A DNA stretch of 64,000 nt, taken from NCBI RefSeq assembly GCF_035953295.1, contig NZ_CP108370.1, positions 4,059,001 through 4,123,000 of the forward strand, in the 5' to 3' direction. Below the pieces are notes generated by a model, which was not told the DNA's origin, ran no database searches, and saw nothing but the letters and a program-made list of their open reading frames with translations. A program made the translations under genes and the position numbers. Source of the DNA: Streptomyces sp. NBC_01335. Its GTDB lineage: Bacteria; Actinomycetota; Actinomycetes; Streptomycetales; Streptomycetaceae. This document shows, piece after piece, positions 8,497 to 16,231 of this stretch. How positions within the stretch are numbered: position 1 is the stretch's first letter; each line of letters starts with the position of its first letter.

Positions 8497-9321
8497 TTAC
8501 GGGGTCACGGCGAACCGGTGCAGGATCGCCGCCGCCAGGTCCTCGTCGCCCTCGACCTTGATCCGGTCCGCGACGGCCGAGGGGCGCACCCGCCCGCAGG
8601 CCAGCCGGTAGTAGGTCTCCCAGTCCATCGCCAGCGTCACGGCGGGACCCAGCGACGGCGAACCGTCGATCGAACCGCGCCCCTCCGCGTCCACCCGGAC
8701 CGTACGGAGGAACTCCAGCGGCCCCTGCACGTCGAGCACCACGGCCGAGTTCGCCGGGGCGCCCGCGTCCTTGGCGACGACCTTCGGCAGCGCCTCCAGC
8801 AGGGCGTCGCGGACGATGTGGGCGCCCGGGGAGTCGAGGTTGCCGGGCTGCCCGAGCGCCGCACGCAGGTCCTGCTCGTGCACCCACACGTCGAAGGCCC
8901 GCATGTGCAGGGCCACTTCGAGGGTCTGCTCGGCACCCAGGGGCGCCCGGACCATCGTCTCGGGGGCGCGCGACTCGTTCCGCAGCTGCCGGGAGCGGCG
9001 GATGATCGTGTACTCCAGCTCCGAGGTCATCTCGGGCGAGGTGTGGTGGCGCCGTACGTCGACCTGCATCTCCATGTACCGGGCGTGGTCGCTCTGCACG
9101 TGGTAGAGGTCGCGCGGCAGCGTGTGGATGGGCCGCGGGTCGCCGAGCTGCTCGCACTCCACGCCGATGATGTGCGACACGATGTCGCGCACCGACCAGG
9201 CGGGGCACGGCGTACGGCGGTTCCAGTCCCCCTCGGCGAGCGGCAGCACCAGCTCCGTTATCGCCTCGATGGAGTGGGTCCAGGCGTCGGCGTAGGTCTG
9301 GAGGCTGGGATGGACGGTCAC
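8497..9321 (-). CDS. Maleylpyruvate isomerase family mycothiol-dependent enzyme
   Basis: 274 aa. The N-terminal ~150 residues are a DinB-like four-helix domain (WTHSIEAITELVLPLAEGDWNRRTPCPAWSVRDIVSHI, then LHMRAFDVWVHEQDLR), with the conserved His of the metal site in DIVSHI and the W-x-H-x-x-D pattern of MDMPI enzymes. The C-terminal part is the SCP2-like domain (FLRTVRVDAEGRGSI, VTLAMDWETYYRLACGR). Members use mycothiol, the actinomycete thiol, for isomerisation or transfer reactions in the cytosol; the substrate here is unknown. The gene converges on the TetR gene with only 19 bp between stops. Confidence 0.8.
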   Translation of the reverse strand: MTVHPSLQTYADAWTHSIEAITELVLPLAEGDWNRRTPCPAWSVRDIVSHIIGVECEQLGDPRPIHTLPRDLYHVQSDHARYMEMQVDVRRHHTSPEMTSELEYTIIRRSRQLRNESRAPETMVRAPLGAEQTLEVALHMRAFDVWVHEQDLRAALGQPGNLDSPGAHIVRDALLEALPKVVAKDAGAPANSAVVLDVQGPLEFLRTVRVDAEGRGSIDGSPSLGPAVTLAMDWETYYRLACGRVRPSAVADRIKVEGDEDLAAAILHRFAVTP

Positions 9322-9531
9322 GGGACCCCTCGTGCGGTTCTTCGGTGCGTGGGCTGGAGAGCAGGGAGTGCGGGCGGGTGGGCTGGCACTGACGGCGCTG
9401 TCTGCGAGCTGCGTGGGAGGTTCGTTCCTTCGGAAAGTTCCAAGTTACGCTGCGAGCAGGCACCCCGGCAGTGCTTTCGTGTGACGATCGTAGGCCGGTG
9501 TTGACGGCTCGAATGCCAGGACGGTGGTAGT

Positions 9532-10344
9532 GTGCGCGCCTCTCTGATCCAGATCGCGGTAAACCCGGACGAACCCGTCAATCACCGCAGGGCGAGGGCG
9601 GCTTCGCTCGTTGTCGGCGAGGCGTCAGGTCCGAATCCGGCCGACCTGGTGGTGCTCCCCGAACTCTGGCCGGTCGGCGCCTTCGCCTTCACCCGGTTCG
9701 CCGACGAGGCCGAACCCCTCGAAGGCCCCACCCACGAGGTGATGTCCCGCGCGGCGGCCGAAGCGGGCGTCTGGCTGCACGCCGGATCCTTCGTCGAACG
9801 CGCCGAGGACGGCACCCTCTACAACACCTCCCTCGTCCTCGACCCCCGGGGCGAACGCGTCGCCACCTACCGCAAGATCCACCGCTTCGGCTTCGACCAG
9901 GGCGAAGCGACCCTGATGGGCGCCGGCGAACACCTCGTCACCGTCCCCCTCCCGGACACCACCCTGGGCCTCGCCACCTGCTACGACCTCCGCTTCCCCG
10001 AACTCTTCCGCGGCCTCGTCGACGCCGGCGCCCAGACCCTCGTCGTCCCCGCCGGCTGGCCCGAACGCCGCCGCGCCCACTGGACCCTCCTCGCCCGGGC
10101 CCGCGCCGTCGAGAACCAGGCGTACGTCCTCGCCGTCGGCACCGCCGGCACCCACGCCGACGTCCCCCAGGCGGGCCACACCATCGCGGTCGACCCGTGG
10201 GGCGAGGTCCTCGCCGAGGCGGGGCCGGACGAGGAGATCCTGCGGGTGGAGTTCGACCCGGCGAAGGTGGAGAAGACCCGAGCCCAGTTCCCGGCCCTGA
10301 AGGACCGTCGGCTGGGGGTGGAGCGGCCGGGGGGTGTGGGGTGA
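9532..10344 (+). CDS. Carbon-nitrogen hydrolase (nitrilase superfamily amidase)
   Basis: 270 aa. The Glu-Lys-Cys triad is visible as E44 (LPELWP), K115 (YRKIHRFG) and C150 (ATCYDLRFPE). The CYDLRFPELFR block and the short length resemble omega-amidase (NIT2-like) or deaminated-glutathione amidase members that hydrolyse small amides in the cytosol. GTG at 9532 is chosen because the translation opens exactly at the first beta strand (RASLIQIAVN), with AGGACGG about 7 bp upstream. It is divergent from the mycothiol-dependent enzyme across 210 bp. The exact amide is not determined. Confidence 0.88.
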   Translation: MRASLIQIAVNPDEPVNHRRARAASLVVGEASGPNPADLVVLPELWPVGAFAFTRFADEAEPLEGPTHEVMSRAAAEAGVWLHAGSFVERAEDGTLYNTSLVLDPRGERVATYRKIHRFGFDQGEATLMGAGEHLVTVPLPDTTLGLATCYDLRFPELFRGLVDAGAQTLVVPAGWPERRRAHWTLLARARAVENQAYVLAVGTAGTHADVPQAGHTIAVDPWGEVLAEAGPDEEILRVEFDPAKVEKTRAQFPALKDRRLGVERPGGVG

Positions 10345-10486
10345 GGAGGCGACCAACGCGGTGAAGTCGGCCGATTCGGCGGTGGGGACGGGTAAAGGGC
10401 CAGGCCGGGAGGAATGAGCCCGCATCTGAGGGGATGGTCCACGTGGCCAGGGAGACGGCGCAGTAGCCCATCGGTACGCTGACGGC

Positions 10487-11569
10487 ATGGGGCACCGTGA
10501 GGATGTACGCGTCGAATTCCACAGCATTCTGCGGGAGTTGGAAGCCAATGGCTTCGACGAGGCCAGGGTGGAGTTCGCCCCGGACGGCCAGGTCGCCGTC
10601 GCGGTGATCGCCGAAGTGGCGCACCGGGGGCTCGTGGCGGCCAACGAAGCGGCCGACAAGGCCGCGCCGGATTCCGCCTGGGGATCATTCCTGACGGCGA
10701 GTTTCGCGGGTGTCTCCGTGAAGATCGGGTCACCGTGGAGTGATGAGGCGCTGCTCAGGTGGCTCGACGCCTTCGCCGGTGAGCTGCGGGCGGCCGGGTT
10801 GTCGGGCGCGCTGCGGGCCACGGAGACCGTCCGGCTGCCGGAGTGGGTTGGGCAACTGGCTGATCCGATGGTGACGGCATACGTCGCGCTGGCTGCTCCG
10901 GGCGATGCGGGGGCGGCGGGCTGGGCCGAGCGGACCGTGCGTTGGGCGGCAGGGGCGGGAGGTGACGCCTACGTCTCCAGTGGCGGGATGAGTCAGCTGG
11001 ACACCACCGGTGACGTGGTGGCGCACCTGGCCTCGGCGCTGCTCGTGGCGTCGTCCGGCTCGCTGTTGTACGCGGACGCGCAGGCCTCGCGGGCCGCCTT
11101 CGCCCGCCTCGGCAGGAGCGGCCGGGCGACGTACCAGTTCCATGACGCGTCCGCCTCCCTGGAGGCGCGGGCCGACCGGGCCCGTGCGGCGATCCTCGCC
11201 GAAGCGGAGCACGCGCACTACGCGTTCGTGGCACCGACGCGGTACCCCACATACCTCTGGGACGCGCGTGGCCGAGCTCTGCCGCCGCTGCGACCGGAGG
11301 TCCCCGCCGCCGCACTCCGCACCAAAGCGGACTTGTGGAACCGGTTCGTCCCCGACGTCCACCGCATGCAGTTGCTCACCGACGAGCACTTGGCGAAGGT
11401 CGCGGACCTTTCGCGGTGGACCGTGACGCATGTCACTCCTGAGCGGGTGCTCGTCGAGTCCCCGGATCTGGCCGAGTGGCTCCGCCCCGCCGGACCTGCA
11501 CCCTCGGTTCTCGACCGTGCGCGTGCCGACTTCGGCCGGGCTCTGGTCTCCGCCGACGATGTCCGATGA
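10487..11569 (+). CDS. Hypothetical protein, 360 aa
   Basis: I do not recognise this family. The 360-aa product has no signal peptide or clear membrane segment. The first ~110 residues look like an alpha/beta region (VRVEFHSILRELEANGFDEARVEFAPDGQVAVAV) followed by an Ala-rich helix pair and a second region with many aromatic residues (YAFVAPTRYPTYLW, WNRFVPDVHRMQLLTDEH). Codon choice is normal for the window though slightly less G/C-biased than its neighbours. The stop codon overlaps a possible downstream ATG (ATGA at 11566). Gene prediction is firm because of length and third-position G+C; function is unknown. Confidence 0.75.
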   Translation: MGHREDVRVEFHSILRELEANGFDEARVEFAPDGQVAVAVIAEVAHRGLVAANEAADKAAPDSAWGSFLTASFAGVSVKIGSPWSDEALLRWLDAFAGELRAAGLSGALRATETVRLPEWVGQLADPMVTAYVALAAPGDAGAAGWAERTVRWAAGAGGDAYVSSGGMSQLDTTGDVVAHLASALLVASSGSLLYADAQASRAAFARLGRSGRATYQFHDASASLEARADRARAAILAEAEHAHYAFVAPTRYPTYLWDARGRALPPLRPEVPAAALRTKADLWNRFVPDVHRMQLLTDEHLAKVADLSRWTVTHVTPERVLVESPDLAEWLRPAGPAPSVLDRARADFGRALVSADDVR

Positions 11570-11679
11570 CGCCGCTCGTCGCGCTGAACCCTGATCGATA
11601 CTTCGTTGACCGCCCCATCTTTACGCTGACACGATTTCGAATTTCGAACTCATGTGTGTCTGTATTCGGGGGTCTTGCG

Positions 11680-11775
11680 GTGCCCATTCGTCCTTTAGCG
11701 AGCCTGCTGGCAACCATCGTCGCGGGAGCTCTCTTAGCCACCGCCGGTCCCTTGGGAACAGTGGCGCACGCCTGA
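11680..11775 (+). CDS. Orphan signal-peptide-like mini-ORF with two TTA codons
   Basis: A 31-codon frame from GTG at 11680 reads VPIRPLASLLATIVAGALL..., then ends GTVAHA and a stop. This is a complete Sec signal peptide (basic n-region, hydrophobic core, AHA cleavage site) with no mature protein behind it. It contains two TTA codons (codons 6 and 19), rare in Streptomyces and dependent on the bldA tRNA, plus other unusual A/T-ending codons. GGGGG lies about 6 bp before the GTG. A longer version in the same frame could start at the ATG at 11566. It may be a truncated secreted protein, a small secreted or membrane peptide, or chance; the strong terminator just after it argues for transcription. 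Confidence 0.4.
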   Translation: MPIRPLASLLATIVAGALLATAGPLGTVAHA

Positions 11776-11790
11776 TCATCCGGTGTCGCC

Positions 11791-11832
11791 GATCGGGCCG
11801 GGACCGCCTTCGGGAGCGGTCCCGGCCCGATC
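11791..11832. terminator. Strong bidirectional hairpin
   Basis: A perfect 17-bp stem (11791-11807 with 11816-11832) with an 8-nt loop lies between the mini-ORF on the plus strand and the end of the LURP-one gene on the minus strand. Confidence 0.88.
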
Positions 11833-11875
11833 GGTCGTCGGTGCGCCGCGTCCGCCCGCCCCGCCCCACCGTCCC

Positions 11876-12376
11876 TCAGTCGTCCCCCTTGTCGTGCTCC
11901 TTCTCCGCGAGGACGATCACGCACATCGCGACCGCGATCAGCAGCGAGGCGTCGGCGTCCTCGCGGACGATGTCGATGCCGTACGTGTCGCGGATGCTCA
12001 GCCACCGTCGGGAGATCTGGGCCAGCAGCTCACCGTCGTAGTCGACGGCGAACTCGCGGTCGAGGATCTTGCCGCTGACGTCGAGTTCGGTTCCGTCCGC
12101 CATGGTGACGCGGTAGTGGTTGCGGAGCAGCGACAGGTGCTTCTTCTTGACCCGGGCCAGCTCTTCGCCGTCGCGCTCGATGATCATGGTGTCGCGGATG
12201 CTGATCAGCTTCTGCCGCAGCTCCACGAGGACCCGGCCGTTCGCGTCCTTCAGCTCGAAGGTGTCGCGTACCCGCATGGCCTTGCCGTCGACGAGGAACA
12301 CCTTGCGGCCCTCGGTGTCCTCGATCCAGTAGTCGTCGCCGATGGCGAACAGTCGCTCGCGTACGAGAAGTCTCAT
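11876..12376 (-). CDS. LURP-one-related (tubby-like fold) protein
   Basis: 166 aa. The start MRLLVRERLFAIGDDYWIED and the repeating R-D-T-F/M-I-I pattern (AMRVRDTFELKDANGRVL, LISIRDTMIIERDG, WLSIRDTYGIDI) are characteristic of the LURP-one-related family, a tubby C-terminal-like beta barrel around a helix. The C-terminus is hydrophobic (SLLIAVAMCVIVLAEKEH), equivalent to the buried helix of the fold. The biochemical role in bacteria is not established. ATG at 12376 gives the family's usual N-terminus; longer frames add non-conserved sequence. It is divergent from the thioredoxin/NHL gene. Confidence 0.82.
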   Translation of the reverse strand: MRLLVRERLFAIGDDYWIEDTEGRKVFLVDGKAMRVRDTFELKDANGRVLVELRQKLISIRDTMIIERDGEELARVKKKHLSLLRNHYRVTMADGTELDVSGKILDREFAVDYDGELLAQISRRWLSIRDTYGIDIVREDADASLLIAVAMCVIVLAEKEHDKGDD

Positions 12377-12510
12377 GGAGCACAGGTTCCCGGAGGCGGA
12401 CACGGAATGCATGGGGGCGCGCGAGGTGCCGGAGGCGTCCGGCAGAGCACCCCGCACAGCACCCCCGCACCCGTGATCGGCCCCGCCGCCGCGAGTGGCA
12501 CCCTTGAGGC

Positions 12511-14355
12511 ATGAACGATGCCGTCCCGGCGCCCACCCCCGCGCCCCACCGTGCCCGTGTCCGCGCCCCCGAGCTCATCGGCAAGGGCGGCTGGCTCAAC
12601 ACGGGCGGCCAGCAGTACACCCTCGCCGACCTGCGAGGACGCATTGTCGTCCTCGACTTCTGGACCTTCTGCTGCGTGAACTGCCTGCACGTCCTCGACG
12701 AGCTGCGCGAGCTGGAGGAGAAGCACCGCGACACCGTGGTGATCATCGGGGTGCACTCGCCGAAGTTCGTGCACGAGGCGGAGCACCAGGCCGTCGTGGA
12801 CGCCGTGGAGCGGTACGAGGTGCACCACCCGGTGCTCGACGACCCGGAGCTCGCGACGTGGAAGCAGTACGCGGTCCGCGCCTGGCCGACGCTCGTGGTC
12901 ATCGACCCCGAGGGGTACGTCGTCGCCCAGCACGCCGGTGAGGGCCACGCCCACGCCCTCGCGAAGCTGGTGGACGAGCTGGAGGCCGAGCACGCGGCGA
13001 AGGGTACCCTGCGGCGCGGGGACGGCCCGTACGTGGCGCCCGAGCCGGTCGCCACGCACCTGCGGTTCCCCGGCAAGGTGCTGCGCCTGCCGGACGGCGG
13101 CTTCCTGGTCTCGGACACCACCCGGCACCGGCTGGTCGAGCTGGAGGCGGACGGCGAGACCGTACGCGGCCACTACGGCACCGGGGAGCGCGGCTTCACC
13201 GACGGCGCCCGGGACGAGGTGCGGTTCAGCGAGCCGCAGGGCCTCGCGGTACTGCCGGACGGCCGGATCGCCGTCGCCGACACCGTCAACCACGCGCTGC
13301 GCGCCCTGGACCTCACCACCGGCCGCACGGTGACGCTGGCCGGCACCGGCAACCAGTGGTGGCAGGGCTCCTCGACCTCCGGTCCGGCGCGCGAGGTGGA
13401 CCTCTCCTCGCCGTGGGACGTCGCCTGGTTCGGCGACCGCCTCTGGATCGCCATGGCGGGTGTGCACCAGCTGTGGACGTACGACCCCGGGGCCGGGACC
13501 GTCGAGGTCGCGGCGGGCACCACCAACGAGGGTCTCGTCGACGGCCCGGTGGCCGAGGCGTGGTTCGCGCAGCCGTCCGGGCTCGCGGCCTCCGCCGACG
13601 GGGAGCGGCTGTGGATCGCCGACTCCGAGAACTCGGCGCTGCGCTTCGTGGACCGCGCGGGCGTGGTGACCACGGCCGTGGGCACCGGTCTCTTCGACTT
13701 CGGGCACCGCGACGGGGCGGCGGACCAGGCGCTGTTCCAGCACCCGCTGGGCGTCACCGCGCTGCCGGACGGGTCGGTGGCGGTCTCGGACACGTACAAC
13801 AACGCGCTGCGGCGCTTCGACCCGGCGAGCGGTGAGGTGACGACGCTCGCGACCGATCTGCGGGAGCCGAGCGACGCGGTGCTGGTCGACGGCGACCTGG
13901 TGGTCGTGGAGTCGGCGCGGCACCGGCTGACCCGGCTGCGGCTGCCCGAGGAGGCCCTGCGGGTCGACGGCGGTGCGCACCGTACCCAGCGCGCGGCCAC
14001 CGAGGTCGCCGCCGGGAACCTCCGGCTGGACGTGATCTTCCAGGCGCCGGCCGGTCAGAAGCTCGACCTGCGCTACGGCCCCTCCACCCGGCTGCTGGTC
14101 TCCTCGACCCCGCCGGAGCTGCTGGCCGAGGGTTCGGGCGCGGGCACGGACCTCTTCCGCGACCTGGTGCTCGCGGACGGGGTCACCGAGGGCATCCTGC
14201 ACGTCTCGGCGATGGCCGCGTCCTGCGACGACGACCCGGCGAACGAGTACCCGGCCTGCCACGTCCACCAGCAGGACTGGGGCGTACCGGTCGTGGTGAC
14301 GGCGGGCGGCGTGGCCCGGCTGCCGCTGGTGCTCGCGGGCATGGACGACGCCTGA
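12511..14355 (+). CDS. Thioredoxin-like / NHL-repeat protein (NHLRC2-like)
   Basis: 614 aa. Residues ~18-165 are a TlpA/AhpC-type thioredoxin fold with a possible redox pair C55-V-N-C58 in the block FWTFCCVNC; C54 adjoins it. Residues ~185-480 form a six-bladed NHL beta-propeller with repeated QGLAVLPDGRIAVADTVNHALR, PSGLAASADGERLWIADSENSALR and PLGVTALPDGSVAVSDTYNNALR blades, and the last ~110 residues are a small beta domain ending in a Cys-bearing segment (ASCDDDPANEYPACHVHQQDW). No signal peptide is present, so it is cytoplasmic. The architecture matches the NHLRC2 family; a redox or scaffold role is inferred only. Confidence 0.87.
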   Translation: MNDAVPAPTPAPHRARVRAPELIGKGGWLNTGGQQYTLADLRGRIVVLDFWTFCCVNCLHVLDELRELEEKHRDTVVIIGVHSPKFVHEAEHQAVVDAVERYEVHHPVLDDPELATWKQYAVRAWPTLVVIDPEGYVVAQHAGEGHAHALAKLVDELEAEHAAKGTLRRGDGPYVAPEPVATHLRFPGKVLRLPDGGFLVSDTTRHRLVELEADGETVRGHYGTGERGFTDGARDEVRFSEPQGLAVLPDGRIAVADTVNHALRALDLTTGRTVTLAGTGNQWWQGSSTSGPAREVDLSSPWDVAWFGDRLWIAMAGVHQLWTYDPGAGTVEVAAGTTNEGLVDGPVAEAWFAQPSGLAASADGERLWIADSENSALRFVDRAGVVTTAVGTGLFDFGHRDGAADQALFQHPLGVTALPDGSVAVSDTYNNALRRFDPASGEVTTLATDLREPSDAVLVDGDLVVVESARHRLTRLRLPEEALRVDGGAHRTQRAATEVAAGNLRLDVIFQAPAGQKLDLRYGPSTRLLVSSTPPELLAEGSGAGTDLFRDLVLADGVTEGILHVSAMAASCDDDPANEYPACHVHQQDWGVPVVVTAGGVARLPLVLAGMDDA

Positions 14356-14387
14356 TCAGTGCGTACGGCCCGGTCGGCGGGGCCTGA

Positions 14388-14425
14388 AGCGGGCGCGGGG
14401 ACGGTTTCCGTCTCCCGCGCCCGCT
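14388..14425. terminator. Hairpin between convergent genes
   Basis: A 12-bp stem (14388-14399 with 14414-14425) sits between the end of the NHL gene (+) and the end of the small membrane protein gene (-). Confidence 0.75.
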
Positions 14426-14456
14426 GTCTCTTCCGCCGTCGTGCCCACCGCCGCCG

Positions 14457-14684
14457 TCACAGGTAGCGCTTCTCGTCCTCCGCGCTGGGGACGACCGTGG
14501 TGGTGGGCGGCACGATCATGCGGCGGCGCCGCGCGATGCTCATGTAGGCGAAGACCCCGACGAGGCCGACGAGCATCATGATCCAGCCGACCAGGTCGAC
14601 GTTGACCGTGTCGATCTGCCAGTCGGTGGCGAACGCCAGTACCGCCCCGGCACCGATCAGGAGAATGCATCCTCCGAGTCCCAT
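14457..14684 (-). CDS. Small two-helix membrane protein, DUF6458-like
   Basis: 75 aa. The sequence begins MGLGGCILLIGAGAVLAFA, has DWQIDTVNVDLVGWIMMLVGLVGVFA in the middle and a basic tail RRRR. This two-helix layout with a short charged connection matches the DUF6458 family of small actinomycete membrane proteins. The function is unknown. It is convergent with the thioredoxin/NHL gene and precedes, on the same strand, no close partner. Confidence 0.75.
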   Translation of the reverse strand: MGLGGCILLIGAGAVLAFATDWQIDTVNVDLVGWIMMLVGLVGVFAYMSIARRRRMIVPPTTTVVPSAEDEKRYL

Positions 14685-14786
14685 GATTTCCGCCTCCTCG
14701 ACGGCCCGGTGACTCCGGGCCGGTGTACGGATCGCGTACCCGGCCCGGCGTCAACCATGTCCGCAGAGGCGGCCGGTGACCCGGTG

Positions 14787-16091
14787 TCAGCCCGCCAGGA
14801 ACTCGGTCAGGGCGTTGGCCAGCAGGAACGGGTCGTCGGCGCCGCAGAGTTCGCGGGCGCTGTGCATCGAGAGGATCGCCACACCGATGTCGACGGTCTG
14901 GATTCCGTGGCGGGCGGCGGTGATCGGGCCGATCGTGGTGCCGCAGGACACCGAGTTGTTGGAGACGAACGTCTGCATCGGCACGCCCGCCCGCTCGCAC
15001 GCGCCGGCGAACAGGGCGCGGCCGTTGCCGTCGGTCGCGTACCGCATGTTGACGTTGACCTTCAGGATCGGGCCGCCGTTGACGACCGGGTGGTGCGTCG
15101 GGTCGTGGCGCTCCGCGTAGTTGGGGTGGATCGCGTGGCCGGTGTCGGAGGAGACGCAGATGGTTCCGGCGAAGGCGCGGGCCCGGTCCTCGTAGCCGCC
15201 GCCCCGGGCGTACACCGAGCGCTCCATGACGGTGCCGAGCAGCGGGCCGTCGGCGCCGGTGTCGGACTGGGAGCCGTTCTCCTCGTGGTCGAAGGCGGCG
15301 AGCACCGGGATGTACGGGAGCTCGGTGCCGTCGGAGGCGTGGCGCTGGGCGACGGCGGCCAGGGCCGCGGCGCCGGCGTGCACGGAGATCAGGTTGTCCA
15401 TCCGGGGGCCTGCCACGAGCTCCTCGTCGCGGCCCAGGTAGGAGGGCTTCTCGACGGCGTGCGCCATCAGGTCCCAGCCGGTCACGTCCTCCGGGTCGAC
15501 GCCCGCCTCCTCGGCGACGAACCGGATGAGGTCGCCCTCCTCCACCTTGCCGAGGCCCCAGATCGGCTGCATGTGCTTCTGGCGGTCGAGCTTGAGGGCG
15601 TCGTTGGCCGTGCGGTCGAGGTGGACGGCGAGCTGCGGGACGCGCAGCAGCGGGCGGTCGACCGAGGCGAGCACGTCGGTGCCGTCGCGCAGCGAGAGCC
15701 GGCCGGCGATGCCGAGGTCCCGGTCGAGCCAGGTGTTGAGCAGGGTCCCGCCGTAGATCTCGACGGCGACCTGGCGCCAGCCGTGCGCGCCGGAGTCGGG
15801 GAGCGGCTTGACCCGCAGGTTGGGTGAGTCGGTGTGGGCGCCGACGATGCGGAACGGGGTGTGGGGGGACGCGCCTTCGGGGACGTACCAGGCGATGATG
15901 GCGCCGCCGCGCAGGACGTACTTCCCACCGCTCGTCGCGTCCCAGGCGGCGGTCTCCTCGACCTGCCGGAACCCTGCCTTCTCCAGACGGGCGGCGGTGT
16001 TGGCCACTGCGTGGTACGGCGAGGGGCTTGCGGCGAGGAAGGACATCAGGTCATCGGTGTGGGACCTGTCGAAAGCGTGGGAGGAACTCAT
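14787..16091 (-). CDS. M18 family aminopeptidase
   Basis: 434 aa, the usual length for the aspartyl-aminopeptidase family. The metal-binding residues appear in the expected blocks: IVGAHTDSPNL, FDHEENGSQSDTGADG, SSDTGHAIHPNY and a final GVAILSMHSARE. It is a cytosolic dodecameric zinc exopeptidase that removes N-terminal acidic (and other) residues from peptides. ATG at 16091 is preferred to the longer frame because it gives the family start (SHAFDRSHTDDLMSFLAASPSPYHAV). A -10-like TACAGT lies just upstream, so the transcript may be nearly leaderless. Confidence 0.92.
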   Translation of the reverse strand: MSSSHAFDRSHTDDLMSFLAASPSPYHAVANTAARLEKAGFRQVEETAAWDATSGGKYVLRGGAIIAWYVPEGASPHTPFRIVGAHTDSPNLRVKPLPDSGAHGWRQVAVEIYGGTLLNTWLDRDLGIAGRLSLRDGTDVLASVDRPLLRVPQLAVHLDRTANDALKLDRQKHMQPIWGLGKVEEGDLIRFVAEEAGVDPEDVTGWDLMAHAVEKPSYLGRDEELVAGPRMDNLISVHAGAAALAAVAQRHASDGTELPYIPVLAAFDHEENGSQSDTGADGPLLGTVMERSVYARGGGYEDRARAFAGTICVSSDTGHAIHPNYAERHDPTHHPVVNGGPILKVNVNMRYATDGNGRALFAGACERAGVPMQTFVSNNSVSCGTTIGPITAARHGIQTVDIGVAILSMHSARELCGADDPFLLANALTEFLAG

Positions 16092-16163
16092 GTTCTTCAC
16101 TGTATCGACGCGTGTTGTGAAGCATTCACGACCGGGTGGCGAGGCATGTGGCGCGGACACGGC

Positions 16164-16207
16164 GACGGCCCGCCCCCCGGTATGCGCCGTGGTGGGGGCG
16201 GGCCGTC
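16164..16207 (-). terminator. Hairpin downstream of acyl-CoA dehydrogenase
   Basis: A perfect 14-bp stem (16164-16177 with 16194-16207) with a 16-nt loop lies 25 bp after the acyl-CoA dehydrogenase stop and separates it from the M18 gene. Confidence 0.8.
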
Positions 16208-16231
16208 GTCCGTGACGGGGTACGGAAGACC

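Noticed and set aside
14709..15827. 372-codon plus-strand frame opposite the M18 gene
   Set aside because: The M18 metallopeptidase on the minus strand has all metal-site blocks; the opposite frame has no domain.
14787..16160. Longer M18 start 23 codons upstream
   Set aside because: The extra residues contain no family sequence and the frame would cross the putative promoter at 16095-16110.
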